This document shows positions 8,776-19,149 of a DNA stretch of 64,000 nucleotides, in pieces (position 1 is the first letter of the stretch; the number at the start of each line of letters is the position of its first letter). Both the position numbers and the translations under genes were made by a program. The stretch lies in NCBI RefSeq assembly GCF_011759375.1, contig NZ_JAARML010000001.1, positions 2,356,001 through 2,420,000 of the forward strand, in the 5' to 3' direction. The notes beneath the pieces were generated by a model. It was given only the letters and a program-made list of their open reading frames with translations, was not told the DNA's origin and did no database searches. The stretch comes from Paraflavitalea devenefica. Its GTDB lineage: Bacteria > Bacteroidota > Bacteroidia > Chitinophagales > Chitinophagaceae.

Positions 8776-9473
8776 CAGACAGGCAATTAAGGATACTATT
8801 TGTGGAAGATGAGCTCAACCTGGCAGAAATTGTCAGGGAAAGCCTGGAAAGCCGCGGCTTTCAGGTCACCCACCTGGCTACTGCTTCCACCGCCCTGGAG
8901 GCCTACTACAATCAAAAGCCGGATATTCTTATTCTCGATGTCATGCTGCCGGATGCAGATGGCTTTGCACTGGCCCGGCAGATCAGGGCTACCGACATGG
9001 ATACGCCAGTCATCTTTCTTACTTCCCGGTCACTGCCACAGGATGTGGTCACCGGTTTTGAGAGCGGCGGCAACGACTACCTCAAAAAACCTTTTAGTAT
9101 GGAGGAACTGGTAGTGCGCATCAAAGCCCTCACCAGCAAAAGCCGTACGCTCTTTCGCGAAATGGCCGATCCTGATGCACCGGTCATCATCGGTTCTCAA
9201 TACGCCTTTCATTATCGCCAGGCGTTGTTAAAGCGTAATGAGGTGATTGTTTCACTCACCGCCCGGGAGGCAGAGCTCTTAAAACTATTCCTGCTCAACA
9301 GGAACCAGGTCATGGACCGTAAATCCATCCTGCTTCACATCTGGGGCAATGATGACTTCTTTACCGGCCGTAGCCTGGATGTGTTCATCACCCGACTACG
9401 TAAATACCTGCAACACGATCCCGAGGTCAGGATCATGAACATACGGGGGGTAGGGTATAAGCTCATTGGATAA
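8772..9473 (+). CDS. OmpR/PhoB-family response regulator
   Basis: 233 residues; start overlaps the kinase stop (ATGA), so the two are translationally coupled. The receiver domain (1-120) shows the acidic pair in LFVEDELNLAE, the phospho-acceptor Asp56 in ILILDVMLPDADG, the Thr/Ser switch in IFLTSRS and the lysine in YLKKPFSMEEL. The C-terminal 100 residues are a winged helix (SLTAREAELLKLFLLN, LDVFITRLRKYL, IRGVGYKL). It is the DNA-binding partner of the upstream kinase. Target genes cannot be told from this sequence. Confidence 0.96.
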   Translation: MTDRQLRILFVEDELNLAEIVRESLESRGFQVTHLATASTALEAYYNQKPDILILDVMLPDADGFALARQIRATDMDTPVIFLTSRSLPQDVVTGFESGGNDYLKKPFSMEELVVRIKALTSKSRTLFREMADPDAPVIIGSQYAFHYRQALLKRNEVIVSLTAREAELLKLFLLNRNQVMDRKSILLHIWGNDDFFTGRSLDVFITRLRKYLQHDPEVRIMNIRGVGYKLIG

Positions 9474-9584
9474 GAAATTGAAATATTGTTCCTGCCAATT
9501 GCGCTTACTCACTGGTTAATACGGCATACCGGCACTATTTGTCTTTATGATAACTTAGGTGATCACTTCATTAAACCTTGTAAT

Positions 9585-10010
9585 ATGAAAAAAATCACTC
9601 AACCTTCCGTATGGATCGCATTACTCTTCCTGGCCGTATCTGTGGGCGTAGCAGCATTCACTAAAAAGCCAACAGCAACCGTAAAGCAGTCAATTGCCAA
9701 ACAGTCCCAACAATTAAACAAGAAAACCGGTGCCAACCTGATCCAGTCTGATGAGTTTGCCGTCTCCTACTTTAACTATGAAGATTGCAGCTACATCCAT
9801 ACTACGCCGGGTGTATGGCCCAATGAGACCTTTTATTGGGCAGGTGACGTTTACGACATAACCGTGGGAACAGTGCTCTATTATGATGCGGATTTACTAT
9901 ATCCTGCTTCTGCCGGCTCTTACTTCTACTATCATAATGAAACTGCAGAGTTTCACCTATTTTATGTGGATGAGTATGGAGAGGTCTTTTTTACAACACC
10001 TTGTTACTAA
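9585..10010 (+). CDS. Small exported protein of unknown function
   Basis: 141 residues from ATG 9585 (MKKITQPSVWIALLFLAVSV); an in-frame ATG at 9486 would add 33 residues with no export signal at the front. After the signal or anchor helix and a Gln/Lys-rich stretch, the mature part is rich in Tyr, Phe and acidic residues (YFNYEDCSYIHTTPG, VLYYDADLLYP, SYFYYHNETAEFHLFY) and has two Cys (in EDCSY and at TPCY) that could pair. I do not recognise the family. It follows the two-component pair by 111 bases and could be its target or simply a neighbour. Confidence 0.65.
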   Translation: MKKITQPSVWIALLFLAVSVGVAAFTKKPTATVKQSIAKQSQQLNKKTGANLIQSDEFAVSYFNYEDCSYIHTTPGVWPNETFYWAGDVYDITVGTVLYYDADLLYPASAGSYFYYHNETAEFHLFYVDEYGEVFFTTPCY

Positions 10011-10053
10011 GGACTGCACCGGAAAGGCAGAAATAGTCATCTGGCGATAATTA

Positions 10054-10089
10054 AAAAAGGGCCGTCTCAGGAGAGACAGCCCTTAAAAC
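10054..10089. terminator. Bidirectional terminator
   Basis: AAGGGCCGTCTC and GAGACAGCCCTT pair with one mismatch; A tract on the left and TTAAAA on the right allow use by both convergent genes. Confidence 0.75.
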
Positions 10090-10105
10090 CACCTGTCCCT
10101 GCTTC

Positions 10106-13100
10106 TTATTGTCTGATCAACGATAGCTGTTGTCTTATGCCCTGGTGTTCATACTGCAACATATAAACACCTGGTACCAGGTTGCTCACATCCAACTGCA
10201 GCGTACTGCCACCCGTACGCAATTGTTTCATGGCCTTGCCATCCATCGTCAGTATCCGCAGGGTTCCACCGGCTTCCAGTCCCGTTACGGTGACCAGCCG
10301 CTGCGCCGGATTTGGATACAGACCGATGCCTGTTCCATGCTCACGCTTTACCCATCTTATTGGCGAGTAAGTAAACGCACCATCAATATCCACCATCTTC
10401 AGCCGGTAATAATGCATGCCTGCTGCCAGGTTTGGATGCGCAAAGCTGTACTGGTTAATACCCGGTCTGTTAGTAGCTTTTACAATACCAATCTCCTCAA
10501 ACTGTATTCCATCCCTGCTGTGCAATACCACAAACTGCATCGTGTTCACTTCCGCTTCCGCTTTCCATTCCAATTGTGCATCCTTGTCCTTCATGGATAC
10601 ATTGAATTGTAGCAAATGGAGAGGCAAAACAGCATTGCCGCTGGCTACAGAGAAAGGAGAGAAACTGGTAAAACCTGCCTGCTCCTTCCGGAACCTGCCG
10701 ATTGAATCCACAATAGCTATGCCTATAGTTCCCAACTGCCAGGAAGAAGTATAATGGGCGCTGCGCGATTGGGCGCGGTCAAAAGCCGGCAACTCATCAC
10801 TGGCATTCCAGTAAAACGTTACCGTAGCATTGCTGCCACCCGGCGTTTGCTCTTCAATAAACCAGGTACGGTCCACAAATGCTGTACTGATCGTATCGCC
10901 GCCGGTGCCATTCTTCAATACGTAAGGCGCAATACCTACACTGTAATGATCGGGCGTGCCGGCGTTGTGAATCTTTACAAAATTGTGGCTGCTGACAGAA
11001 GTGCCTACCGGGAAAACATTCTCTGCAGCACTGTTCACCATTTTTAACTTACCGGTACCATTCGTTACCACAAAGTGCGCGGTATCAAAACTGTTAATAC
11101 GTCCGTTGATCACCAGGTCATAATTGCCCAATACCAGCTTGCCGCCGATCCATCCCGGCAATTGGGCCGGTAACCCTTCTTCCATATCCAGGTCGCCGTT
11201 CACGACTACATTACTGGTAAGGTTCATCACTGTGCTGAACGCGAGCGTATCATTGTTATTGGTCAGGTCAAACTCTATGGGCGAGCAATCAATGATCTGA
11301 GCGATCACCCGGCCCTTTTCTATATCGAATAGCATCTTCCTGCTCAGGGTCAGCGTGGCGCCTGCTGCGAGGTAGAACCTTGGTACACTGTCCATGGCGG
11401 TGATGGCATCGCCTTCATCCAGGATCAGGAATCGTACGTAGGCCGTTCCGTCCTGCGAACCACTGTTCTTAATGGAATAAGAAACCACCACACTGTCGCC
11501 GGACCTGAATCCGTTCGGGTTGAACGTGATGGCGCCTGCCTTGCTGCGGGCCATATCCGGCGCATCGCCCACGATCATCGTGCGGGTAGCTTCATTATTA
11601 TCCTCCCTTTCTTCATCCGCTGAACCGGCAGGGTCAACTACGATCTTCATCACCTTCACGCCGGTGATCAGTGAAGCGTAAGTGGCAGTGGCGGCTACCG
11701 TAGTATCACGCCCGGGTTGCAGACTGTTAAAGGGTACATCTGCACCCAGTTGTATATCATCTACCAGGAAGCGGAGCACACTTCCCTGGGATGGCTTGCC
11801 ACCCATATTCTTTACCGTACCCACCAGGGTGATATTTTGGCCCGGCGCCGGGTTCAGGCTGCTCGGTGAAATAAATTGCGACAATACCTCGAAGTCCTGC
11901 TTACTGTCCACCACACGTATATGGAAACTGCCGGTATTATTGCTTTCAGAAAATTCACAAATAGTATTGGCAGTATCCGTTTCTACCTGCACCACATAAT
12001 TGCCTGGCGTGGTGAACGTATGGGTAAACGAACCATATCCGGCAAACACTTCACCCGCTCTTACCAGTGCTATCTCATCACCCCCGATCCGGTTGCCATC
12101 CAGGATAAACCGTACTGTAACACCGGTTACATCACGCTCCCCGATATTCCGTACAGCAGCGAAGAATTGGTTGGTGGTATTAACACGCACCACTACAGGA
12201 TTGGCGGCAGCGCCCAATTCATACGCCAGTTGGTAAGGCCGCAGGTCAGCGTCCAGTGAAATGATCCGGCTGTTATTGCCTTCATTGGATTCTGTCACTT
12301 CTGCGTCAACATCTGCCACTGCCCGAACGATCACACCACAGTCTGCAGGAGTATTTGTCACAGTGTAAGCATCAGAGGTTACCAGCACAGAGTCATCCTC
12401 AGAAATAGAACCAACCGTAACCTTCGTACCCAGCGCCACATTATTAACAAGGAATTGCACTTTGAACGTCCCCGTTTCTTTGCCGGTATTCCTGATTCTG
12501 GCGCTGAATGTCACCGTAGAACCAACGGCCAGGTCTGTAGAAGGAGGCTTGATAGACGATACCGTCAGGTCAGCCATCGGTATCACCACCGTAGCCAGGA
12601 AAACATTGTTGTTTTCGTTTTGCTCTGCCACGGTATTCACCTCATCAGTCACGATCTTCAGGATATGCGTACCGGGCGTCATGGCCGGATTACTGTAATG
12701 GATAGTAATCGTCGTTCCCCCGTTCAGTGAACTGATTGTCTGTGTCTTCACCAGCGTAATAGTCCCGTTAGGAATAGAATCATACACCCGCACTACATGC
12801 GAGCCGGCATTTCCGCATTTGATATTCGCATCCTTAAAGCTGAAGGAAGTGAACTTCATCCGGCTGAAATCCTGTATCGTAAGATCAGGCAAATTCGGCT
12901 CCGGATGAATAGTGCCGCCGCCGGAGGTTACAATAGCTGTATGGATACCATGATAAATAGAGCTGGGGATCTGCCTGTATTCCACATAAGTGTAACTCAA
13001 TTCACCGGTAATATTCACCGGGGTAGTAGAGTTTAGCGGGATGCTTACAGGAATAGTCACTTCATTGCCCGGGCCATGACTGTTGTCAGCAGCGCCAATG

Positions 13101-15952
13101 GTTTGTATCAATACGCCATCCTGGAATACCCTGAGTGTATCATTCCGGATCTCATCAAACGGGCTCCACATATTATTAATGTCCCGCTCACGGTACTTCA
13201 GCACAAAATTAACATTGGAATTGCCACCCACTACATTGGAACATGGTGTGCTGCTGAAAGTAGCAACCACACCACCATTGGAAGGAGGAGGCGTGCCGCA
13301 GGCATTGACCGGTGGGCACGGCACCGCCAGCGCGTTGGTCAATGTATTGCTGGTGAATGTGAAGTCTGTAACACTGACTGTGTAAGTGAAATTGCCGCCA
13401 CAGCTTACACCTGTCAGCAGGTAACTGTAATGGCCGTTGGCATCAGTGGTTGTGTGTATAACAGCGCTGCCGGTATTGATCGTTACTTCAGCGCCTGCCA
13501 CCATCGTGGGGCTGGCTGTACCAAAATAACTGGCAGAGCCGGTGATCAATACCTTCAGTTGAGGGCATTGCTGCAGCGTGGCATTGGAAGTCACCGTAAT
13601 ACCACCCGGTAATACCGGCGAACCAACGATCACCGGCCTGATGGCATAATTATTCAGTATATTCGATTCACCCAGCGTATTGCTGCTGTCAATCCATACC
13701 TTGATCGGATAAAACCCATCAGCAGGGAACGACAACGTATGCGTGATAGTGGCGCTGCCAAATGCTCCTACAGCAGGAACCACACCACTGCCGATCAGGA
13801 TCGTATCCCTGTAAAATTTAACAGGCACATTAACTGCGGAAAAAGCTGTGCTGTTCTTGATATTGGCCGTCACAGTAAATACTTCACCTGGGGCAGGATT
13901 ATTCTTACTGAAAGAAATATCATTCGCAAAAAGCCGCAGGTCCAGTTGCTCATTGGTAACAACGGGGCCAGCTTTATAAACGGAATTGCTGGTGTTGCCA
14001 TTATCATCTTTGGCAAAGAACTGGTAGCCCAATACATTGCTATTATATTCCTGGTTAAAAATATAACCATACACAACACCGGCTGCATAATCAGTGCTGG
14101 TGCCTTCTTTCACCATAGCAAAACTGCCTTCGCCCAGGTCATTAAAGTCCTGGTCGCCGTTCAGGTCAATACCCACCTTCGGATAGCCCGCCTCCGGCGC
14201 CCTGTTATTGGCCGATTGGTACAATACCTTATATGTGTACAGGCCTGTTTGTCCTACAGCAGGGTTCACGCCTGTAACTCCATTGTACGGACTGGCAGCC
14301 ACCCACTGTAATACAGGCCGTGTGCCAGGCGTGTAACCATTGCCACTCACTACGGTAGTAACAGAGTCAACGCCTGCGGTACCTGATTTAATCTTCAGTT
14401 GTGCTGTATAGGGTCCGGCGGCAGTGGGTATGAATGTTACCGGCAAACTAAGCGAATCACTGACTGCAATCACGGCGCCTGCTGTATAGGAAGCACTAAA
14501 GCCCGGAGTGCTAAATACAACACTGCTTAATAGCACAGGCTGGTTACCCGTATTGTGGATCTTGAACTGATACGTGGCAGCAGTATTCACTGCTACATTG
14601 CCGTAATCGTGCCCGCCCGCAGGGGCAATGCTCCAACTGGCTACCTGCTGGCCTACGAAGAACGCACTGTTATTGGTCATGCTCCAGCGGCCTTCCTCGT
14701 TCCTGGTGCGGATATACAACCGGTGATCGCCATCGCTCAGTCCGGCAGTATTAACAGCCACTGCTACATTGGCAACATCCGTGCCCGGTGTAATGCTGAT
14801 AGCGGTACCCAGCCCTGCGCCAGGGTCAGTATCCACAAAATACTCTGCTGCCACCACATTCAAGGGTGCTGCAGGAGGCGTTGGATAACCAACTTCTGAG
14901 CTTACAATAAACTCTTTTATATTCGTAACGCTCCAATACCCTTCAGTGCTTTTGGTGCGCAGGTACAGTCGATGGGTGCCAACACTCAAGCCACCGGTAT
15001 TAATAGTTGCGGAAATATTGCTCAGGTCTATACCTGGTGTAACAGGTAAAACATTGCCGCTGCCAGGCCCCGGATCAGTATCGATGAAATATTCTGCGGC
15101 AATAATATTTTGTGGCGCTGCCGGTGTGATAGGATACGACGGGTCAAAATTCACAATAAACTCTTTCACGTGCGTAATACTCCAGTGTCCTTCATTACTC
15201 CTCGTACGCAGGTACAGGCGATGCGTGCCTGTGCTTAAGCCGTTCGTATTGATCGCAGTAGTGACATCATTCAGGTTAGTGCCGGGAGTAATCGGAATAT
15301 CAATACCCTGGCCAATGCCCGGGTCGGTATCAATAAAATATTCTGCAGCGATAATGTTTTGTATCGCTGGTGGAGCAGCAGGGTAAGACGGATTAAAATC
15401 CACGGCGAAATCTTTCACATTGGTAATGCTCCAGCGCCCTTCATTATTCCGGGTACGGATATACAGGCGGTGTATGCCGGCCGGTAATCCGTTCGTATTG
15501 ACCACAGCAGGAATATTATTCAGGTCAACGGCCGGCGTAATAGGGATGGCTGTGCCATTGCCGGCGCCGGGATCAGTATCAATGAAATATTCAACGGCCG
15601 TCACCTGCTGCGGTGCAGCGGGAGGGGCCGTATATACCGGGTCCTGGTTATATAAGAAATCTTTTATGGCCACAAGGCTCCAGCTGCCATCCGCATTGCG
15701 TGTGCGGATGAAAAGCCGGTGTATGCCAACACTCAATCCATTTACATTAATGGTAATATTGGCATTGCTGATATTGCCTGCCGGTGTCAGGGGAATAGCA
15801 GTACCCAGGCCAAAGCCCGGGTCTGTATCAATAAAGTACTCCGCAGCCACCACATTAAGTGGCGTAGGTGGCGCCGGTGGATAGGCAGGGTCCTGCGCGT
15901 AGGCGCACAGGGATACTGCCGACAATAAAAGCAGGTATAAATACTTTTTCAT
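10106..15952 (-). CDS. Giant T9SS-secreted CARDB-repeat protein with FIDTDPG repeats
   Basis: 1948 residues. Signal peptide MKKYLYLLLLSAVSLCAYA, then five tandem repeats of about 83 residues (33-447), each with EYFIDTDPG or EYFVDTDPG at the front, a HRLYIRTRN-like core and a W-S pair. A Hydin-like/choice-of-anchor-D segment follows (450-560), then a carboxypeptidase-regulatory-like stretch (800-890) and several CARDB-like beta-sandwich modules, recognisable by endings such as ESNILNNYA, EQNENNNVF, ESNEGNNSR, EFSESNNTG and EREDNNEAT. The last 80 residues (YPNPAQRLVTVTG to the end, SLIRQ) are a type A T9SS sorting domain. It should be secreted and anchored at the cell surface; adhesion or glycan binding is likely, with no catalytic motif seen. 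A beta-helix gene ends 34 bases upstream on the same strand. Confidence 0.9.
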   Translation of the reverse strand: MKKYLYLLLLSAVSLCAYAQDPAYPPAPPTPLNVVAAEYFIDTDPGFGLGTAIPLTPAGNISNANITINVNGLSVGIHRLFIRTRNADGSWSLVAIKDFLYNQDPVYTAPPAAPQQVTAVEYFIDTDPGAGNGTAIPITPAVDLNNIPAVVNTNGLPAGIHRLYIRTRNNEGRWSITNVKDFAVDFNPSYPAAPPAIQNIIAAEYFIDTDPGIGQGIDIPITPGTNLNDVTTAINTNGLSTGTHRLYLRTRSNEGHWSITHVKEFIVNFDPSYPITPAAPQNIIAAEYFIDTDPGPGSGNVLPVTPGIDLSNISATINTGGLSVGTHRLYLRTKSTEGYWSVTNIKEFIVSSEVGYPTPPAAPLNVVAAEYFVDTDPGAGLGTAISITPGTDVANVAVAVNTAGLSDGDHRLYIRTRNEEGRWSMTNNSAFFVGQQVASWSIAPAGGHDYGNVAVNTAATYQFKIHNTGNQPVLLSSVVFSTPGFSASYTAGAVIAVSDSLSLPVTFIPTAAGPYTAQLKIKSGTAGVDSVTTVVSGNGYTPGTRPVLQWVAASPYNGVTGVNPAVGQTGLYTYKVLYQSANNRAPEAGYPKVGIDLNGDQDFNDLGEGSFAMVKEGTSTDYAAGVVYGYIFNQEYNSNVLGYQFFAKDDNGNTSNSVYKAGPVVTNEQLDLRLFANDISFSKNNPAPGEVFTVTANIKNSTAFSAVNVPVKFYRDTILIGSGVVPAVGAFGSATITHTLSFPADGFYPIKVWIDSSNTLGESNILNNYAIRPVIVGSPVLPGGITVTSNATLQQCPQLKVLITGSASYFGTASPTMVAGAEVTINTGSAVIHTTTDANGHYSYLLTGVSCGGNFTYTVSVTDFTFTSNTLTNALAVPCPPVNACGTPPPSNGGVVATFSSTPCSNVVGGNSNVNFVLKYRERDINNMWSPFDEIRNDTLRVFQDGVLIQTIGAADNSHGPGNEVTIPVSIPLNSTTPVNITGELSYTYVEYRQIPSSIYHGIHTAIVTSGGGTIHPEPNLPDLTIQDFSRMKFTSFSFKDANIKCGNAGSHVVRVYDSIPNGTITLVKTQTISSLNGGTTITIHYSNPAMTPGTHILKIVTDEVNTVAEQNENNNVFLATVVIPMADLTVSSIKPPSTDLAVGSTVTFSARIRNTGKETGTFKVQFLVNNVALGTKVTVGSISEDDSVLVTSDAYTVTNTPADCGVIVRAVADVDAEVTESNEGNNSRIISLDADLRPYQLAYELGAAANPVVVRVNTTNQFFAAVRNIGERDVTGVTVRFILDGNRIGGDEIALVRAGEVFAGYGSFTHTFTTPGNYVVQVETDTANTICEFSESNNTGSFHIRVVDSKQDFEVLSQFISPSSLNPAPGQNITLVGTVKNMGGKPSQGSVLRFLVDDIQLGADVPFNSLQPGRDTTVAATATYASLITGVKVMKIVVDPAGSADEEREDNNEATRTMIVGDAPDMARSKAGAITFNPNGFRSGDSVVVSYSIKNSGSQDGTAYVRFLILDEGDAITAMDSVPRFYLAAGATLTLSRKMLFDIEKGRVIAQIIDCSPIEFDLTNNNDTLAFSTVMNLTSNVVVNGDLDMEEGLPAQLPGWIGGKLVLGNYDLVINGRINSFDTAHFVVTNGTGKLKMVNSAAENVFPVGTSVSSHNFVKIHNAGTPDHYSVGIAPYVLKNGTGGDTISTAFVDRTWFIEEQTPGGSNATVTFYWNASDELPAFDRAQSRSAHYTSSWQLGTIGIAIVDSIGRFRKEQAGFTSFSPFSVASGNAVLPLHLLQFNVSMKDKDAQLEWKAEAEVNTMQFVVLHSRDGIQFEEIGIVKATNRPGINQYSFAHPNLAAGMHYYRLKMVDIDGAFTYSPIRWVKREHGTGIGLYPNPAQRLVTVTGLEAGGTLRILTMDGKAMKQLRTGGSTLQLDVSNLVPGVYMLQYEHQGIRQQLSLIRQ
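14611..15858 (-). repeat. Five tandem 249-bp coding repeats (FIDTDPG modules)
   Basis: Five in-frame units of about 83 codons at the start of the giant protein. Each has EYF(I/V)DTDPGxGxG, a TPxxxL region, a TNGLSxGxHRLY segment and an EGxWS end. The motif recurs every 249 bases (near 15.83, 15.58, 15.33, 15.08 and 14.84 kb). The DNA is diverged between units, so this is an old expansion rather than a recent slip. Confidence 0.85.
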
Positions 15953-15986
15953 TGCTGGTTATTTGGGCGGTTCAGGCCATTGCCTG

Positions 15987-17030
15987 CTAATTGTTATTCC
16001 TCGTGCTGAAAGTGATATTCATCGTAGCGCTGCCCGATGGAATGGAGGTAGGTACAGTAAGACTGTAAATAGAAGGGATATTGGGTATTCCTGAGAGTTT
16101 GTAAGGATCTGTTCCGCCAAAGGCGCCACAGTCAGGATTCGTAACAGCGCCTACAGTAAGTCCTGCTCCAATAGCTGGTGATCCGGTCTTTAGCATACAC
16201 CGTGCGTCGAAGCTGCCCGTACCTGTATAAATAGTGGCCATATCCTGGTTTACCAGGTTATTGGTGGCTGTACCGGGCAGCGTTTGGTTAGCCTGGAACA
16301 GGTTATTCTTGATCGTACAATTAGTGAGGTCACATTGTGACCAGGCTCCTATAATATTATTCGCAAAATAAGTATTGACCAAAGTAAAGGCATTGCCTCC
16401 GTTGATTACGCTGTTGTTTCTTACAATATTGTCGCTGCCGGTGAGTATCGTAAGGTTGATATAGCCATTGTTATTAAAAATGCTGTTCTCACATACAAAA
16501 TTGCTCAACGTAGCAGTACCGCTGGCACTGATAGAGGTGCCACTCAAGTAGCATTTCCGGACGGTAATGGCAGTGCAGGCGCCATCCTCAAAATAAAGAC
16601 CACCAGCAAAAAAGCATTTTTCGAAACTGACATTGCTGATGCCGGTTACATATACCGAACCACTGAGCGTTATACCCAAAAATTTGCTGCCGTTGGCCCC
16701 CGATGACATCCTGATAAAAGGGATACGGGCATCCTTTGTAGCCACCTGCAAACCTGCATTACCGGGTATGCTTGCATTGGCAGGGTCCAGGAAATAACCA
16801 GGTCCGATCACGATCAGTCGTTTGTTTAAAGTCATACTATTGGTGGCATAGTCCGTGGCGCTGGGTTCGAAGTACAGCGAATCACCAGCCAGTACCGAAG
16901 CGGAATTAACGGCAGCGTGGAATGTAGTAAAGTCGGCTACAACACCGGCATTATTATTAATTCTCCAGATCTTAGCCTGGGAGATAACAGTTATACTCAT
17001 AAATGCAATAAGTAAGGACAGATACTTCAT
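15987..17030 (-). CDS. Exported right-handed beta-helix (pectate-lyase-like) protein
   Basis: 347 residues with signal peptide MKYLSLLIAFMSITVISQA. The body has the Asn-rich rungs of a parallel beta-helix (NIVRNNSVINGG, CTIKNNLFQ, YFANNIIG) and the common ending CMLKTGSPAIGAG with DCGAFGG. The front, DFTTFHAAVNSA, resembles the cap where such proteins list repeated positions. No Asp/Lys/Arg catalytic set can be placed, so a binding or structural role is as likely as lyase activity. No T9SS domain is evident. It lies 34 bases before the giant T9SS cargo on the same strand and probably forms an operon with it. Confidence 0.8.
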   Translation of the reverse strand: MKYLSLLIAFMSITVISQAKIWRINNNAGVVADFTTFHAAVNSASVLAGDSLYFEPSATDYATNSMTLNKRLIVIGPGYFLDPANASIPGNAGLQVATKDARIPFIRMSSGANGSKFLGITLSGSVYVTGISNVSFEKCFFAGGLYFEDGACTAITVRKCYLSGTSISASGTATLSNFVCENSIFNNNGYINLTILTGSDNIVRNNSVINGGNAFTLVNTYFANNIIGAWSQCDLTNCTIKNNLFQANQTLPGTATNNLVNQDMATIYTGTGSFDARCMLKTGSPAIGAGLTVGAVTNPDCGAFGGTDPYKLSGIPNIPSIYSLTVPTSIPSGSATMNITFSTRNNN

Positions 17031-17193
17031 GATGGTTAATTTTAGGCTATAAAAGTATCTGGTAGCAATCCTGCTTCCTATCCCTTAAAAACAGGAGATT
17101 TTCAAAAAAGGAAAAATCATGGAAAAAGGGGAGTCGTACCCGGCAGATAGAACCGTTAATTTGTAAAACGGTCTTTTTGTGTTACTTTCCTGT

Positions 17194-19149
17194 ATGCCTA
17201 AGATAACCCCCATAACCCTGCTGTTGCTTATCCTTACATTACCTGCATGGACGCAGGTAAACAAAAGAGACAGCTTATTAAAGCAATTACCCCAGGCCAA
17301 AGAAGATACCGCTAAAGTATTGCTGCTCTGTAATATTGGCGAGGCGTATGAAAACAGTGAACCTGAAACAGCGAAACAATATTTTAAACAGGCAGGCGCA
17401 TTGGCCAGGAAATTAAATTATACCTGGGGAAAGTATAAACAACTCGAACTTTTTGGTGACATATATCTTCTTCAGGGTAACCTTGATTCCGCGCTATTTT
17501 ACCAGCAGGAAGCATTGGCGGTGGCCGAAAAAATGAAGGATTCTCTTAGCATCGGCATTTCCCTGTTCAACGTTGGGATCAATTACCGGGAGAGAGCAGA
17601 CTACCAAAAGGCCATTGAGTATTGCCTCCGGGGCAGGAAGATCATGGACCAGTTAGGCAATGCTGGCATTGAAGTGCAAATGAATGATGCGTTGCAGATA
17701 CTGTATCACAACAGGTCAGAATATGACAAAGCTATTGTATTCGGTGAAAAAGCAGTAGCGCAGGCAAGAGCATTGAAGAAGAGAGAGTTTCTGGGCAAAT
17801 GCCTCATCAATTTGTCGCTCAGTTACAAAAACACCAATCAGCTTAATAAGGCGATGGTGGCGCTCGAAGAGACATTAAAAATAGGAGAGGAATACCAGGA
17901 CATACGGGTCCAGGCAGCTACACAGCTAAACCTGGCGGGAATAGCGTTAAAGCTGCGTAACTATCCGTTGACAAAAAAACATGCGGAAAAAAGCCTGGCC
18001 CTGCACCTTGAATTGGGCGACCCCAACGGCAAAATCACCGCCCTGCGTGCAATTGCCATTTGTAACCTGCAGGAAGGTAAGCTGTCACTTGCCAAACAAT
18101 ATGCCGGTGAAGCGCTTGCACTCAGCCGTACCCACAATTACAGGGTAGAAGAAGCGTCTGTATACAATGTCCTTTCATCCATTGCCTATGCTGAAAAAGA
18201 TTTCGCAAATGGTATTACCTGGAGTGATTCCATGGTAACTGTACTGGAAGCAATGGTTGGTGAAGTGATATCAACGAAGTCGGCCGACCTGGAAAAGAAA
18301 TACGAGACCGAAAAGAAAGAAGCCCGGATCAAACAACTCGAAGCGGAAAGAACAGTGCAGGAACTGAGACTGCGACAAAAGAACATCTTTAACTATATCC
18401 TGATCGGCGGCGCTGCTACTATATTGCTGATTGCCTTGCTTTCCTGGCGTAACTACCGGCAAAAACAGGCCTTACAACAGAAGCGCATCAATGAACTGCA
18501 AACCGAAAAACAACTGGCAGCTACCGAGGCCGTCCTCAAAGGGGAAGAACAGGAACGCACCCGCCTGGCAAAAGACCTTCACGATGGCCTGGGAGGCATG
18601 TTGTCGGGCATAAAATATTCATTCAATACTATGAAGGGAAATCTCATCATGACGCCGGAAAACCAGCAGGCATTTGAACGGGGCATTGATATGCTCGACA
18701 GTTCCATCAACGAAATGAGGCGCGTGGCCCACAACCTCATGCCCGAAGCGCTGGTAAAATTTGGATTGGATACCGCATTAAAGGACTTTTGTAATGACAT
18801 CAACCAATCCGGTAGCCTCAAATTGACATACCAGTCCAGCGGCCTGGAAAATACCGTTATTGGATCTAATATGGCCATTACCATCTACAGGGTTGTGCAG
18901 GAATTGGTCAACAATGTGCTGAAGCATGCGGGTGCTGCTACAGCCCTTGTTCAGATAGAGAAAAATGAAACGGGAGTTGCCGTAACAGTGGAAGATGATG
19001 GAAAAGGATTCGATACTACCATCCTGCGGCAAACCAAAGGCATTGGCTGGGACAACATTCAAAGCCGGGTAAATTACCTGAAAGGTAAAGTAGACGTACA
19101 GGCTGCACCGGGCAAAGGAACATCAGTACTCATTGAACTACCTGTTTAA
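17194..19149 (+). CDS. TPR-containing NarL/DesK-type histidine kinase
   Basis: 651 residues. ATG 17194 gives a signal peptide (MPKITPITLLLLILTLPAWT); a GTG five codons earlier (17179) is not needed. Residues about 25-370 are tandem TPR-like helical pairs, followed by a coiled coil, a transmembrane helix near 405-425 (YILIGGAATILLIALLSW), the HisKA_3 H box LAKDLHDGLGGMLSG, and an ATPase domain with VVQELVNNVLKHA and DDGKGFD. The TPR part faces the periplasm and probably senses a protein or peptide. The stop codon directly abuts the start of the LuxR-type regulator, its expected partner. A paralogous orphan kinase lies at 29164. Confidence 0.93.
   Translation: MPKITPITLLLLILTLPAWTQVNKRDSLLKQLPQAKEDTAKVLLLCNIGEAYENSEPETAKQYFKQAGALARKLNYTWGKYKQLELFGDIYLLQGNLDSALFYQQEALAVAEKMKDSLSIGISLFNVGINYRERADYQKAIEYCLRGRKIMDQLGNAGIEVQMNDALQILYHNRSEYDKAIVFGEKAVAQARALKKREFLGKCLINLSLSYKNTNQLNKAMVALEETLKIGEEYQDIRVQAATQLNLAGIALKLRNYPLTKKHAEKSLALHLELGDPNGKITALRAIAICNLQEGKLSLAKQYAGEALALSRTHNYRVEEASVYNVLSSIAYAEKDFANGITWSDSMVTVLEAMVGEVISTKSADLEKKYETEKKEARIKQLEAERTVQELRLRQKNIFNYILIGGAATILLIALLSWRNYRQKQALQQKRINELQTEKQLAATEAVLKGEEQERTRLAKDLHDGLGGMLSGIKYSFNTMKGNLIMTPENQQAFERGIDMLDSSINEMRRVAHNLMPEALVKFGLDTALKDFCNDINQSGSLKLTYQSSGLENTVIGSNMAITIYRVVQELVNNVLKHAGAATALVQIEKNETGVAVTVEDDGKGFDTTILRQTKGIGWDNIQSRVNYLKGKVDVQAAPGKGTSVLIELPV

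Noticed and set aside
17179..17193. GTG start for the TPR kinase
   Set aside because: ATG 17194 gives a standard signal peptide; the five extra residues add nothing.
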